DNA from: Flectonema sp. DT1601
Taxonomy: Eukaryota > Euglenozoa > Diplonemea > Diplonemida > Diplonemidae
Assembly (NCBI GenBank): GCA_964019425.1
Contig: OZ025786.1
Coordinates: 372,001 to 436,000, forward strand
Length of the DNA: 64,000 bases
Direction of reading: 5' to 3'
The notes beneath the pieces are model-generated. The model saw only the letters and a list, made by a program, of their open reading frames with translations, searched no databases and was not told the DNA's origin. Position numbers and translations under genes: made by a program. This document shows, one piece after another, positions 18,964-29,552 of the stretch. Every line of letters begins with the position of its first letter. Within the stretch, counting starts at the first letter, position 1.

Positions 18964-21840
18964 CTATGCGGATTGTAGAGACTCGTGGTTTTGATTTTGA
19001 TTTTGATTTTGATTTTTTTTTTTTTTTTAAAGTTTATTAAAGTTAGCGAGTTGTAACTCTCAACCTCTTTAGCAATAAGTTATTAGGTCCTCTGAAGAGG
19101 TTTTTTTATTTAGTGTTTGGAATGTTTTTATCTTTTCGTGCGCAGTCTCATACTGTCAGCAGCTATGTGTGAATGTGAGGGGGATTTCTTTCTTCTCCTC
19201 CCTCTTATTTCTTTTGCCTTATTTCTCGTGGCTAATCAAAATGAAAATATTGTACTACCTACTGCGAGCCTTCGTTTCCGTTTCAGCAGTGGTTCTAGTT
19301 TCTTTAGTTGCAGCATCTTGTTCGTTTCTATTGTGTCATGGCGTGTATTCTTTTGTATTGAATAAACTTAGTGAATCGAAAAACAAAACGAAACAAATGT
19401 TGAATCCAAGAACGTTGACAGCATGCGGCAAGGTGGAGTGGCTTGTATAACACTTTGAGGAGCCTTGTTGTTCCTAGGGTTTTGAACTTTATGGCCAGTT
19501 CCTACGGTTCGTCCCCTACACTACAACAACTCGCAAGGGAATGTACATCATGATACTTTTGCCTCTTTTTTTTATTTTCAGTGCACCCCTCTGGCTGTGT
19601 GCTATAACTGTTCTATTCTTTCTGAGCTCTCTCGGAGTAATCACAGTGTTAGTTATTAATGCTTTTGGGTTAATTTTTTTTCCCTTTCTTTTTTTTTCTC
19701 CAAATTTGAAGAACCAAAAAACAAACAACAACAACCCGTTGAAACATAGTTTTTGTTCGCAGTCATCTATTATGCCAAGATTGGCATTGGACTTTTTGTG
19801 ATTCTGTTATGATATTTTAATTGTATTTTTTTTTTTTTTTTTTTTTTTTTAGTATTCCTCTCTCATATTTCAGTTCCTTCCAAAAAAGGGTTTCAGAGTT
19901 TTTTTTTTTTTTTTTTTCTTGATTTTCTTGTATCTCCTATTCTTATACCTGTATTGTCTGTCATGCATGAGATAGGCAGGTGTTGTGTTGGTGTTTGGTT
20001 TTTGATTGGATCTGATTTGTGTGTGTGTTGTCAAGAAAGTTGTAATTTTCAGTCATTTTCGAGAGAAAGATTCCTATTTAATTTGTTGTTAAGTTCGTAA
20101 TTATTTTTTGTGTTATTTCTTAAGTGTGATTTTTGTTAATGAACAAAATATAGGAAGAAAATTCTCATTGAAAAAAGAAAAAAAAAAAGCAAATCAATCG
20201 CTCCGCGACGTTTTTTATTTATTTTTTAAATTGTCGCAATTGCTAGTGAATTGGGTTAGACAATCTTGACTGAACACGCCAAAAAAAAAAAAAAAAAAAA
20301 AAGAACGATAGCCAACCAATACAAAAGTTTCTGACACCACAATCTTTCATAACTGTAATAATAAAAATGATTTTAGTATCATCAAACTGACAAGGTGGAA
20401 AACTAATGTAGCACTAGAGAGAAAACCCCACTGCTCTTTAGTTTGCTGCAGCAGTGATGCTCAGTATCAAAATTTCTACGAAAAAAATGTCGGAATATAT
20501 AGAGCCTCACATGCTATGGGTCTGCGATTTGTATGAAAGTTGACTTCGGTTTCTCGAAACCTTCATATTATAATTGTGACTTGCATGTGTTTTTTTTTTT
20601 TTTTGTACCTACAAACCTATTCTTTTATTGGGTTTTGTACCAGTTGCGCGCGAACAAAAAATAGAATTATGCTCCTTCGCATCTTTTTTTTTTTAATCAC
20701 TGGTTTAACGAAGGTCGCAGCAATCTCTTGCTGTTGCAATACGTAATTCCTACTCCTCGATATTTTTTATATTCTCTCTCTCTCTCTCTCCTTTTTTTTT
20801 CCCCTCCCTATTAGAATGTTGCAATGAGTAATGTTTTTTTTCTTTTTTTTTTATACTTAGATGTCACTATTGACCGTTGGTATCGTGCAATTAAAATTAA
20901 GATTACTTTGGTTGTACAAAGCCGTTAGGTCGGTCTATTTTGAGTCTGTTCGTTTTATTTAAATTAAAACGAACGTGTTTACTTATCGCAGAGCAATCTT
21001 TGTTATTCTTGGCCTCGTCCATAGGACTGGCTAGTGTTTCTAGAAACTTTTTTTCTCTTTCTTTACCACTGTGTGTCTTTTGCGTGATACTGTCTTTCTA
21101 CAAGATACATCTTCTTTAAACCAGCATGCCCTATTTAGTTATTTCGAAAGAGGCTGCTGCTTGTGCTATTCAAGTGAAAGCAAATTATCGTCAAAAAAAA
21201 AAAAAAAAAAAAACAATCAAAAAAACAATTAATTGTAGTCTTTCCAGTCAAATTATATTATTTTTTTTTTTGTTTTTTTTTTTTGTAAAGTTGTTTTTTA
21301 CGTATAAATTTCACGTCTACCCAATTATATGCATGGGAGTTAGCAAACGTTTTTTTTTTTCAAAGGAAAATCGTTGGTTATGACTCGTGTGTACATCCGT
21401 ATCAATCAAGTAGGCAAAAAAAAAAAAAGATTATCTGTGGCATTTGTTTGTTGCGGGCTTGCCATTCAAAAGTTTTTTTTTTTCAATTTTGGTTTGTAAT
21501 TATTAGTATCGAATTGTATGAAGTGAGTCTGACCACACTTCTCAACAACATCACTGTCATCAAATATTGGAAAGCGGCTAGTGTCTCTTTATCGTGTGTT
21601 TTGTAAAAAACTTTGTTTTTTTGAAAGCCGTTTTTTGAGTACTGAAATAGTGTACTGTTTTTCAATATCATGTGTTTCTTATACGAGTGTCATGGGTCAT
21701 GGTAGCATTCATCTTTTGATTTTGGTAAACAGATTGTTTGCTTACTCCAGCTGGCGCCCCTGCCATTGCAATACCTGACAAAACTAGTACTCTGGTATAT
21801 ATTCCGTGAAGAAAAAAGTAATGATAAACGTTTACGGTCG
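18964..21840. other. 2.9-kb region with no recognised gene
   Basis: Begins with a GATTTT microsatellite (about 18991-19015), then T-rich unique sequence with many homopolymer runs and a CT microsatellite (20773-20790). The short open frames here are Phe/Leu-rich and lack a clear acceptor-plus-ATG context. One fragment at 21126-21200 reads AACAIQVKANYRQKK, an IQ-like helix, but is too short to support as a gene. Confidence 0.5.
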
Positions 21841-22690
21841 TCTTATTGCTGTTTTTTTTTTGTTATTTTTAAAAAGATTTGTATTGCTGATAACTTCTTG
21901 TTGATTAAGTTGCTGTGCTATAATTATTGCTGTACACTGGAAAGGGTTTATTGTTGTGGATCTTCCCTCTCCCTCCTCTTTTTTTATTTTATTTTATTTT
22001 ATTTTTTTTTTTAATTGTCGCAATCATCACGTTAAAGAACTCCAAAGCAAGTTTCCCAATTCCCACCGAATGAGTCTGATTTCTTTATTTTTGTTGCGTT
22101 TTTTAATGCTCTTGAGCATTCCTTAAGCAGTGGTTGTATTGATGGTATTGCACGAGTGGGAAAAAAAAGAAAATTAAAAAAGAAGAAGAGGAGGCCTCTC
22201 AATCCACAAATAAGTTAACTCTTACTTGTGACACTTTGTTATGTTGTCCGTACGATACAAGCAAAACGAGTACACCGAATAAAGCTTGAGTGTAGTCTGG
22301 CGCTTTAATACGTCTTCGTTTCTTTTTAGTTTCTTTTTTCAACAATCACGCAAAATAACAATAAAAAATAAACTATTTTTGTATTTCATTAAAACGCAGA
22401 CAGAATCCTGTCGCACACCATAGGAAATAACGGCTTTCAATCTCAACAGTTTCTTCTCCTAGATCAGAGAATCGGCTGGCAAACTAAAACAAAAAGAGAT
22501 CCAATTATGATGTTTATATTCTCGTACAGGTTGTATTTTAATAAAACTATTAACCTCAAACTATGTCGGATTGAGATTCTTTTATGTCATGTGAGTCCGT
22601 ATTAATGTCTTCGATCAACAAAATATAAGGCGTTATCTGAATTGTTTTTTCAATCTCTGGCTTTGAGTCCCTTATAAAGATGCTAACCAT
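21841..22690 (+). repeat. Segmental duplication, copy A of palindrome-arm sequence
   Basis: The sequence from ATTGCTGTTTTTTTTT through GACACTTTGTTATGTTGTCCG, CAACAATCACGCAAAATAAC and GGCTTTGAGTCCCTTATAA matches 28273-28726 plus 29225-29552 in the same orientation, and 27568-28248 inverted. It differs by a replaced stretch (about 21985-22094) and scattered changes. It lacks the rRNA insertion at the equivalent site near 22346-22360, so it records the pre-insertion state. Confidence 0.9.
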
Positions 22691-22904
22691 AAAAGTTGGA
22701 TGTGATCACCACTGGTCATCACGCCATGCGATTTATTTTATTTTATTTTATTTTTGTTTTTGTTTCCCCTAACTATGCAATTTTTAAGCATAAAAACTAA
22801 TTGCTTTTTTTTGTTTTGTTTTTTTTAATCTTATTTTCCTGGAGGCTTAGACGCCTCCCTCGCAGTTTTGTTTTGTAATTTTGCACATCTCACTGTACTT
22901 GTGC

Positions 22905-23430
22905 CTTAAGAAATATGACAAATTATTTACAGGTCATGTGCGATGATGTTTTAATTGAAGAAAAAAAAAAAAAAAAAGCTTTTTAAAATTTTCTGCTGAT
23001 TGTTGTTAGGGTACGCTGTCTCTGAGTACTTTGCATTCTCAAGTTGTAATTATTTAATTACCGAGAGGGGTTCTCAAGACTATCGTACACCGCAAGGATT
23101 GATGCTCACGTTCTTCTTTTTGTTTTGGTTTTTCATTATTGGAATCTATGTCTTACCTGTGACAACAACGTACAACGTACGAATCCGGGAAGACGACTGA
23201 TTGAATTGAATATCTTTGGGAAGGTTGTATTCTGTTGTTGTTTTTCTTTCTTTCTTTCTTCCAGATGTTAGGCTCCCTCTGGACATCATTCCCGCAACCC
23301 TTATCTACATCGAAAATAATTATTATTACAAAAGTCATTTCATTAATGATGTTGCACACAATTGTTTGAGGGAATCGACTATCAACGACATCAAGTTTTA
23401 TTATTTTATTTTTTTCAATCAACAGTAATA
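22905..23430 (+). repeat. Duplicated upstream block of the ubiquitin-like/ankyrin gene
   Basis: 22905-23205 (CATGTGCGATGATGTTTTAATTG to AATCCGGGAAGACGACTG) is partly repeated at 30093-30238, and 23205-23400 (GATTGAATATCTTTGGGAA, CT-rich tract, CTTCCAG, then CTCCCTCTGGACATCATTCC) at 31505-31705. Both long copies sit just upstream of an intact ubiquitin-like/ankyrin gene. Open translations (a hydrophobic 66-residue frame ending VTTTYNVRIREDD, and VRLPLDIIPATLIYIENNYYY) could be remnant exons, but I cannot assign them. Confidence 0.65.
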
Positions 23431-23536
23431 TAAATTAATATCACGTTTGCCTTACGTGGGTTATCAGTGAACTGTCGTACTTTGTTGAGGAAAGTTAGCA
23501 AGTAACGTAATTATTTTGAACGCCCAGCAAAACAAA

Positions 23537-24298
23537 ATGAACGTTATAGTTCGTAGTATCGGATTGGAGATGAGTACGTTTCCAGTTGACTCGGAGACAA
23601 CAGTGAAGTCCTTAATGAGCGGTATGTCGTATTCAAGTGTCGTGTGTGATGTTTACTTCGAAGGGAACCTGTTGAAGCACTCTAGCAAAGTTGTTGATTG
23701 TGGAATTTCTGGAGATGGTGAAATAGAAATCAGATTAACTGATGACCTGGAAAGACTGACCAAAGGTCTGTCACGTTACATATCAGAATCTATTTTCAAC
23801 TTCAACGTTGGCGTGTATCGTAATCTGAGTAGAAATCTATCTCCCAATACGACATATGAAGGGGAGAGTTTGATTTCAAGGTGTGTTGTCAAAGGCAACA
23901 CTGACTGTTTGAGAGAAATGATAAATTCTACTGATGTCGATCTAAACAAACGCAACGATGAATCTGATGAAGATCAATCTCCGTTAAACCTGGCGATTGT
24001 TTACAAGAAACACCTGGTGTTTGATCTTCTCAGATCAAACGGGGGTGTTGCTTTCAAGGCGGATATTCTCTCCGCTTGCAACGTGGGTAACGAGTATGCA
24101 TTTGATAAACTTATATCAAATTGTGTTGATGTTAATGATTTCTTGGGAATGAATACCGAAGACGTCAACGAGCTATTGATATGTGCAATTGAAAGAAAGG
24201 ATACCCACATCTTCAACACCCTTGTTGCAAAGAATGCTAATCTCAATCAGGAGATTATTTGTCAGGTTGCTGACGACAACCACTTTTCTTTGAACTAA
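23537..24298 (+). CDS. Ubiquitin-like/ankyrin protein, copy 1
   Basis: 253 residues, starting at the ATG nine bases after the acceptor-like TTTTGAACGCCCAG (AG 23526-23527). Residues 1-75 look like a ubiquitin-like fold (short strands, then VDCGISGDGEIEIRL, compare the LxxxGI.DGD.I.L ending of ubiquitin-like domains). From about 105 the pattern GESLISRCVVKGNTDCLREMINSTDVDLNKRN...SPLNLAIVYKKHLVFDLLRSNG is ankyrin-type. The closest relative is 31782-32564, almost identical between about 23680 and 24240. A distant, membrane-anchored relative lies at 62004. Ankyrin plus ubiquitin-like domains suggest a protein-interaction or ubiquitin-pathway adaptor, but no catalytic residues are seen. Confidence 0.75.
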   Translation: MNVIVRSIGLEMSTFPVDSETTVKSLMSGMSYSSVVCDVYFEGNLLKHSSKVVDCGISGDGEIEIRLTDDLERLTKGLSRYISESIFNFNVGVYRNLSRNLSPNTTYEGESLISRCVVKGNTDCLREMINSTDVDLNKRNDESDEDQSPLNLAIVYKKHLVFDLLRSNGGVAFKADILSACNVGNEYAFDKLISNCVDVNDFLGMNTEDVNELLICAIERKDTHIFNTLVAKNANLNQEIICQVADDNHFSLN

Positions 24299-24587
24299 CT
24301 GGTTCCCCCTCGTTCCCTGATAATCTTCCCCCCCAAAAAAAACAAAGAATTTTATGTCATATCGGAAAGCCAGTCGTCGCTATCACACCAAACTCATTGC
24401 ACAGTCTTTCGAGAGCAAATCAAACGTAGTTAATTATCACTCGCAGCAAAGTATTGCGAGATGTGCTCCACTGGTAGTGTGCTACGAACCAGAAATAATT
24501 TATATTTTATTTTTATTCTTATTTCCTTTATTATTTTTGCAAAAATAGTTTTCTTTTTTTTAATTTTCCTTTAATATTTATTTACCT

Positions 24588-25304
24588 TTAACCCATTACG
24601 GACGGGGGTAAAACCCGGTTTTTGGACTTTTTTTGAAAAAAGAGCTAACGGGAAAAAGGGGTAGGGGGGCTCGGAAAGGTGATGTGACAAAGTGAACCGC
24701 CATTGCCTGCCCGTTAAAAATACACACACATTCACGTTGAAGATGTGGGTGTTCTTTCTTTCAATTGCACATATCATGAGCTCGTTGACGTCTTCGGTAT
24801 TCATTCCCAAGAAATGATAAACATCAACACAATTTGATATAAGTTTATCAAATGCATACTCGTTACCCACGTTGCAAGCGGAGAGAATATCCGCCTTGAA
24901 AGCAACACCCCCGTTTGATCTGAGAAGATCAAACACCAGGTGTTTCTTGTAAACAATCGCCAGGTTTAACAGAGATTGATCTTCATTAGATTCATCGTTG
25001 CGTTTGTTTAGATCGACATCAGTAGAATTTATCATCAATCCATCATCATCAGACCTTCATTGGACGCCGAACTTGTATTAATTTCAACAGGCACACGAAA
25101 CTTCTTCTTAGGTGGTAAAATTTCGATTATTAGTTTTGAATTTCATGAATAAAAACACAGCGAACCACGCCATCCCACCCAAGATTCGTCGCGAAACGGC
25201 CTCGATTACACCCCCCCTGGGTAGCGTTAGCCGGGTTTTCCCCTTAGCGAAAATAAAATTTCAAAATAACCGCTGTAGTGGACCCCCCGTCCTTAATGGG
25301 TTAA
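24588..25304. mobile_element. piggyBac-type miniature element with captured gene fragment
   Basis: A 709-bp element (24592-25300) flanked on both sides by TTAA (24588-24591, 25301-25304). Terminal inverted repeats begin CCC, read CCCATTA(C/A)GGACGGGGG, and match at 16 of 17 positions; sub-terminal AAACCCGG and GCTAACG motifs also recur in inverse order. TTAA target duplication and CCC ends are diagnostic of piggyBac-superfamily DNA transposons. It encodes no transposase, so it is non-autonomous. Its interior (24734-25035) is an inverted segment of the ubiquitin-like/ankyrin gene, making it a gene-capturing (Pack-type) element. Confidence 0.85.
24734..25035 (-). pseudogene. Captured fragment of the ubiquitin-like/ankyrin gene
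   Basis: On the minus strand this encodes INSTDVDLNKRNDES through VNELMICAIERKNTHIFN, nearly identical to residues about 130-232 of the copy 1 protein. It has the YHFLG variant found in the 31782 copy rather than the NDFLG of copy 1. It lacks both gene ends and lies wholly inside the TTAA element. High identity implies a recent capture. Confidence 0.88.
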
Positions 25305-26176
25305 AGTGTAAAGGAATACTATTTTAAGCTGTAACGGGCTACAGGGCATGGGGCGCTCAACCTGTAGTACGTGGCCCCCGAATCCCCATATTCGACAGCA
25401 CATATGGGATTTTTTATCGATAACAGCTGTTGATTTCTTATATTGCAACCAGGTTTGGCCGAACCCTATTCTCGTTTTTGCCAGTTTCAAGTTGCTTTCC
25501 ATTTAATATTAGTATCAAGTTACCCCCAAAAAAAACAAAAGAATTTTTTTTTTCACCTTCCTCCCCAATGTCTCCTGTTTCATGGTGATAGTACTTTTAT
25601 TTTTGTGCAAAGACCTGCAGTATTTTCCCCAGATAAATCTTTTCGTATCGTATCAAACTTCTCCCCCACTCCCAGATCATTTCTCTTTTATTTTCTTTAG
25701 TTGTTTTCAACCTGTTAGCCTCTGGACAAGGTGGGAGCTATACTACAATCTTTGCGATTGGTTCCTTACTGATGCGGGCTATTAGGAAATTGACGATCGC
25801 GCTGCAACCCTCTAAAACATTTTAAATTCGCACCCACCCACACCTTTAGAAAAAAAAAAAAGAAAAGAAAAAAAGTGTTTTTAAAAATCCCACCCCATCG
25901 CCGGCAACCCAACGACCAACGGGCAGGCGTCCAGCCCAACCAACGGCGGACCCACCACACCCCAACGCGGTGGCCTACTCGTCAAGGGTAGACCACCATG
26001 TTGACACCCATATATGTTTATGATCTACCGAGTGAATTGTTTTCTATCCTTCATCCTCTTTCTTTCATCAGGTGCAAAAAGAATGCGTAGCTAATTACTA
26101 AGTTTTAGATCCTTTCGTAAATCCCCTCTCTCTCGCTCGCTCCCTGAAATCAAACAGTCAGTGAACTCTCCTATTT
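25305..26176. other. Region with no recognised gene
   Basis: Unique sequence with T-rich tracts and a GC-rich stretch (25890-25990). The motif GGCGCTCAACCTGTAGTACGTGGCC near 25350 has a looser counterpart near 29903. No coding support on either strand. Confidence 0.45.
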
Positions 26177-27102
26177 TGTTGAGGAAGTTTAGCAAGTAAC
26201 ACATTTAATTTAAACACCCAGCAAAAAAATAAAATGAACGTTATAGTTCGTAGTATCGGATTAGAGATGAGGAAGTTGACTCGGAGGCAACAGTGAAGTC
26301 CTTAATGAGCGGTACGTCGTATTCGAGTCTCGCGTGTGATGTTTACTTCGAAGGGAACGTGTTGAGGCACTCTAGCAAAGTTGTTGATTGTGGGGTTTCT
26401 GGAGATGGTGAAATAGAAATCAGATTAACTGATGACCTGGAAAGACTGACCAAAGGTCCGTCACTTTTCATTTCCAAACGTCGTATTTTCAATAAAGGCG
26501 TATTTCATAGTCTGTGTAAGAGAAATAATAAAAAACAACTGATCGACATCTAAACAAACGCAACGATGAAGATCAATCTCTGTTGAACCTGGCGATTATT
26601 TACAAGAAAAACCTGATGTTTGGTTTTCTTAGTTCAAAAGGGTGTGCCTCAGATAAGGCTGACGTTCTCACCGCGTGTAATGTGTGCAACGAGTAAGCAT
26701 TTGATAAACTTATATCAAATTGTGTTGATGTTAATGATCTCTTGGGAATGAATCCCGAAGACATCAACGAGCTCATGATATGCGCTATTGAAAGAAAGGA
26801 TACCCACACGCGTTTAGATCGACACTAGTTGTTTTTTACACAGACTATGAAATACGCGAACGACGTTTTTCAACGAAAAGTGATTGGCCAGTCTTCCTGG
26901 TTGCTAGAGTGCCTCAACACGTTCCCTTCGAAGTAAACATCACACGCGAGACTCGAATACGACGTACCGCTCATTAAGGACTTCACTGTTGCCTCCGAGT
27001 CAACTTCCTCATCTCTAATCCGATACTACGAACTATAACGTTCATTTTATTTTTTTGCTGGGTGTTTAAATTAAATGTGTTACTTGCTAACTTTCCTCAA
27101 CA
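26177..27102. repeat. Inverted duplication of the ubiquitin-like/ankyrin 5' end
   Basis: 26177-26378 and 26901-27102 are inverted copies, nearly perfect over about 200 bases, covering the promoter/acceptor region and the first codons. More diverged inverted homology continues inward (about 26460-26565 against 26815-26895) with a deletion. The centre (26566-26815) is the single-copy ankyrin part. This is a large hairpin-forming structure. Confidence 0.88.
26234..26820 (+). pseudogene. Broken ubiquitin-like/ankyrin gene copy
   Basis: Begins MNVIVRSIGLEMR like copy 1. It has lost about a dozen bases at 'GAGATGAG-GAAGTTGAC', which shifts the frame, and further on lacks most of the segment between the ubiquitin-like and ankyrin parts. 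It carries a stop in the ankyrin region (at NEY-AFDK). It cannot make the full protein. The retained stretch stays close to copy 1, so inactivation is fairly recent. Confidence 0.85.
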
Positions 27103-27104
27103 TT

Positions 27105-27305
27105 CCTTCAGGGGAGGGTTTAGTTGGAGGTGAGTGTGGATGGGCATCGCTGAATTTTGTTGTTAAGACTATCTTTATTTTAACCGAATAAATTTCAACT
27201 AAGTACAAGAACTGTAACAAGCGTTCTACGAGGAACACTAAAAAGGCAGAACCTGTCAACAATGGGAGCAAAAACCATCCCATGATGGCTGGTTCTCTTT
27301 AACCG
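27105..27305 (+). pseudogene. Decayed Josephin-like fragment of the array retroelement family
   Basis: Begins SGEGLVGGECGWASLNF, matching SGEGLLGGECGWASLNF of the protease in the tandem array, and ends at NHPMMAGS, an out-of-frame trace of KPSPDGWFS. It is an old, broken, diverged relative without the reverse-transcriptase part. It abuts the inverted duplication on its left. Confidence 0.8.
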
Positions 27306-28712
27306 TTCCAAATCCACTAGTACGTGGATCGCCGCATTCGTTTTAAACAAAGTTGGTGCACGAATGTCACACTACTTATCTCTTTTGATCTCAACCGCAG
27401 CTACAGCTAGACATTTACGTGCGTTCCGGAAAATCCAATGTGCCAGGTTTTGTGAACCCGTTCACCCTCTACCACCGCATCCCAAGCAGATTAGGCACTG
27501 TCACGAGGTCCTGACTACAGCGGACTGATTAATTATTATTAATTAGAAAGGGGGGAGGGGATTTCAAATCTCAATCCGACATAGTTTGAGGTTAATAGTT
27601 TTATTAAAATACAACCTGTACGAGAATATAAACATCATAATTGGATCTCTTTTTGTTTTAGTTTGCCAGCCGATTCTCTGATCTAGGAGAAGAAACTGTT
27701 GAGATTGAAAGCCGTTATTTCCTATGGTGTGCGACAGGATTCTGTCTGCGTTTTAATGAAATACAAAAATAGTTTATTTTTTATTGTTATTTTGCGTGAT
27801 TGTTGAAAAAAGAAACTAAAAAGAAACGAAGACGTATTAAAGCGCCAGACTACACTCAAGCTTTATTCGGTGTACTCGTTTTGCTTGTATCGCACGGACA
27901 ACATAACAAAGTGTCACAAGTAAGAGTTAACTTATTTGTGGATTGAGAGGCCTCCTCTTCTTCTTTTTTAAATTTTTTTCCCCACTCTTGCAATGTCATC
28001 AGTACAAACACTGCTTAAGGAATGCTCAAGAGCATTAAAGAAACGCAACAAAAAAACACAAACAAAAGAAAACCAGTACCGATGTTGCCAGACTCAATCG
28101 CAATGTTCGCAACAAAAAAGGAGGGAGAGGGAAGATCTACAACAATAAACCCTTTCCAGTGTACAGCAATAATTATAGCACAGCAACTTAATCAACAAGA
28201 AGTTATCAGCGAATTTAAAGAAATATTTAAAAAGAAAACAGCAATGGGTCGACAATAAACTTTTGTACTCGTCCCATTGCTGTTTTTTTTTTTGTTATTT
28301 TTAAAAAGATTTCTATTGCTGATAACTTCTTGTTGATTAAGTTGCTGTGCTATAATTATTGCTGTACACTGGAAAGGGTTTATTGTTGTAGATCTTCCCT
28401 CTCCCTCCTTTTTTGTTGCGAACATTGCGATTGAGTCTGGCAACATCGGTACTGGTTTTCTTTTGTTTGTGTTTTTTTGTTGCCTTTTTTTAATGCTGAG
28501 CGTTCCTGAAGCAGTGTTTGTACTGATGACATTGCACGAGTAGGAAAAAAAAATTAAAAAAAGTAGAAGAGGAGGCCTCTCAATCCACAAATAAGTTAAC
28601 TCTTACTTGTGACACTTTGTTATGTTGTCCGTGCGATACAAGCAAAACGAGTACACCGCATAAGGCTTGAGTGTAGTCTGGTGCTTTAATGTTTCGTCTC
28701 TTTTTAGTTTCG

Positions 28713-28726
28713 TTTTTCAACAATCA
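28713..28726. repeat. Target-site duplication, left copy
   Basis: TTTTTCAACAATCA, identical to 29211-29224. The empty site is single at about 27793-27812 (inverted) and 22344-22360. Confidence 0.85.
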
Positions 28727-29210
28727 TTTTTTTTTTGGAATCGAACCCTATTTTTCCGTTACTCGTTACAGCCACGGTAGTCCACTACACTACCGTCAAA
28801 AGCTGATAGGGCAGATACTCTTGCGGGCTTGCACCACCTCAAGGGTGTGCGCTATCGCTCGGTTGACCTGTTTCATCCACTCGCCGCTGCTCGTGATTAC
28901 GTTGGTTCCTGTTTCGGTCAACTGCATCCACCACATTCCCAAGGGTTTAATCAAAAGAAGTAACTGTGTTGGACTTTTCAGACATGTATTAACAATGGAG
29001 TTACCATTGTTATCCAACTGAACTATGAGACTTGCATGGCTTAATCCTTGAAACAAGCATATGACTACTGGCAGGATCAACCAGGTTTCTTGTTACTCTA
29101 ACCAACAGGGAGTACCCGAAAGTACGCACCCGAGAGTTGAAAGCATCAAGACGTTGGTTGTCTCTTTTTTCCCGCAGTTCTGATAGAGGAGTCACCACCA
29201 GACCTTTTAG
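28727..29210 (-). pseudogene. Retroposed small-subunit rRNA 5' fragment with A-tail and target duplication
   Basis: On the minus strand 29086-28737 is the first 350 bases of 18S rRNA (CCTGGTTGATCCTGCCAGTA, then ATTAAGCCATGCAAGTCTC, ending GGTTCGATTCC). It is preceded by 124 bases of probable external spacer (29210-29087) and followed by ten A (28736-28727) that real 18S does not have at that place. The insert is flanked by identical 14-base copies of TTTTTCAACAATCA (28713-28726, 29211-29224). The other palindrome arm and the 22-kb copy have one uninterrupted site. This is the hallmark of LINE-type retroposition of a polyadenylated rRNA fragment. Confidence 0.88.
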
Positions 29211-29224
29211 TTTTTCAACAATCA
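29211..29224. repeat. Target-site duplication, right copy
   Basis: TTTTTCAACAATCA, followed by CGCAAAATAAC as in the uninterrupted copies. Confidence 0.85.
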
Positions 29225-29552
29225 CGCAAAATAACAATAAAAAATAAACTATTTTTGTATTTCATTAAAACGCAGACAGAATCCTGTCGCACACCATAGG
29301 AAATAACGGCTTTCAATCTCAACAGTTTCTTCTAGATCAGAGAATCGGCTGGCAAACTAAAACAAAAAGAGATCCAATTATGATGTTTATATTCTCGTAC
29401 AGGTTGTATTTTAATAAAACTATTAACCTCAAACTATGTCGGATTGAGATTCTTTTATGTCATGTGAGTCCGTATTAATGTCTTCGATCAACAAAATATA
29501 AGGCTTTATCTGAATTGTTTTTTCAATCCCTGGCTTTGAGTCCCTTATAATG

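Larger units (their letters stand above)
27568..29450. repeat. Palindrome with about 680-bp arms (right arm carries an rRNA insertion)
   Basis: Left arm 27568-28248 (681 bases) is the inverse of 28273-29450 once a 498-base insertion plus duplication is removed (680 bases). The spacer is 24 bases (28249-28272). Arms match closely to the tip (AAAACAGCAATGGG / CCCATTGCTGTTTT). The third, direct copy at 21841-22590 suggests that a segmental duplication was inverted. Open frames spanning the arms on both strands mirror each other and are not genes. Confidence 0.92.

Noticed and set aside
28022-28590. Open frames on both strands encoding the same Lys/Asn-rich peptide
   Set aside because: They are mirror images created by the palindrome and have no gene context.
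28737-29086. A functional rRNA operon
   Set aside because: Only the first 350 bases of SSU are present, ending in a run of A, with no 5.8S or LSU alongside.
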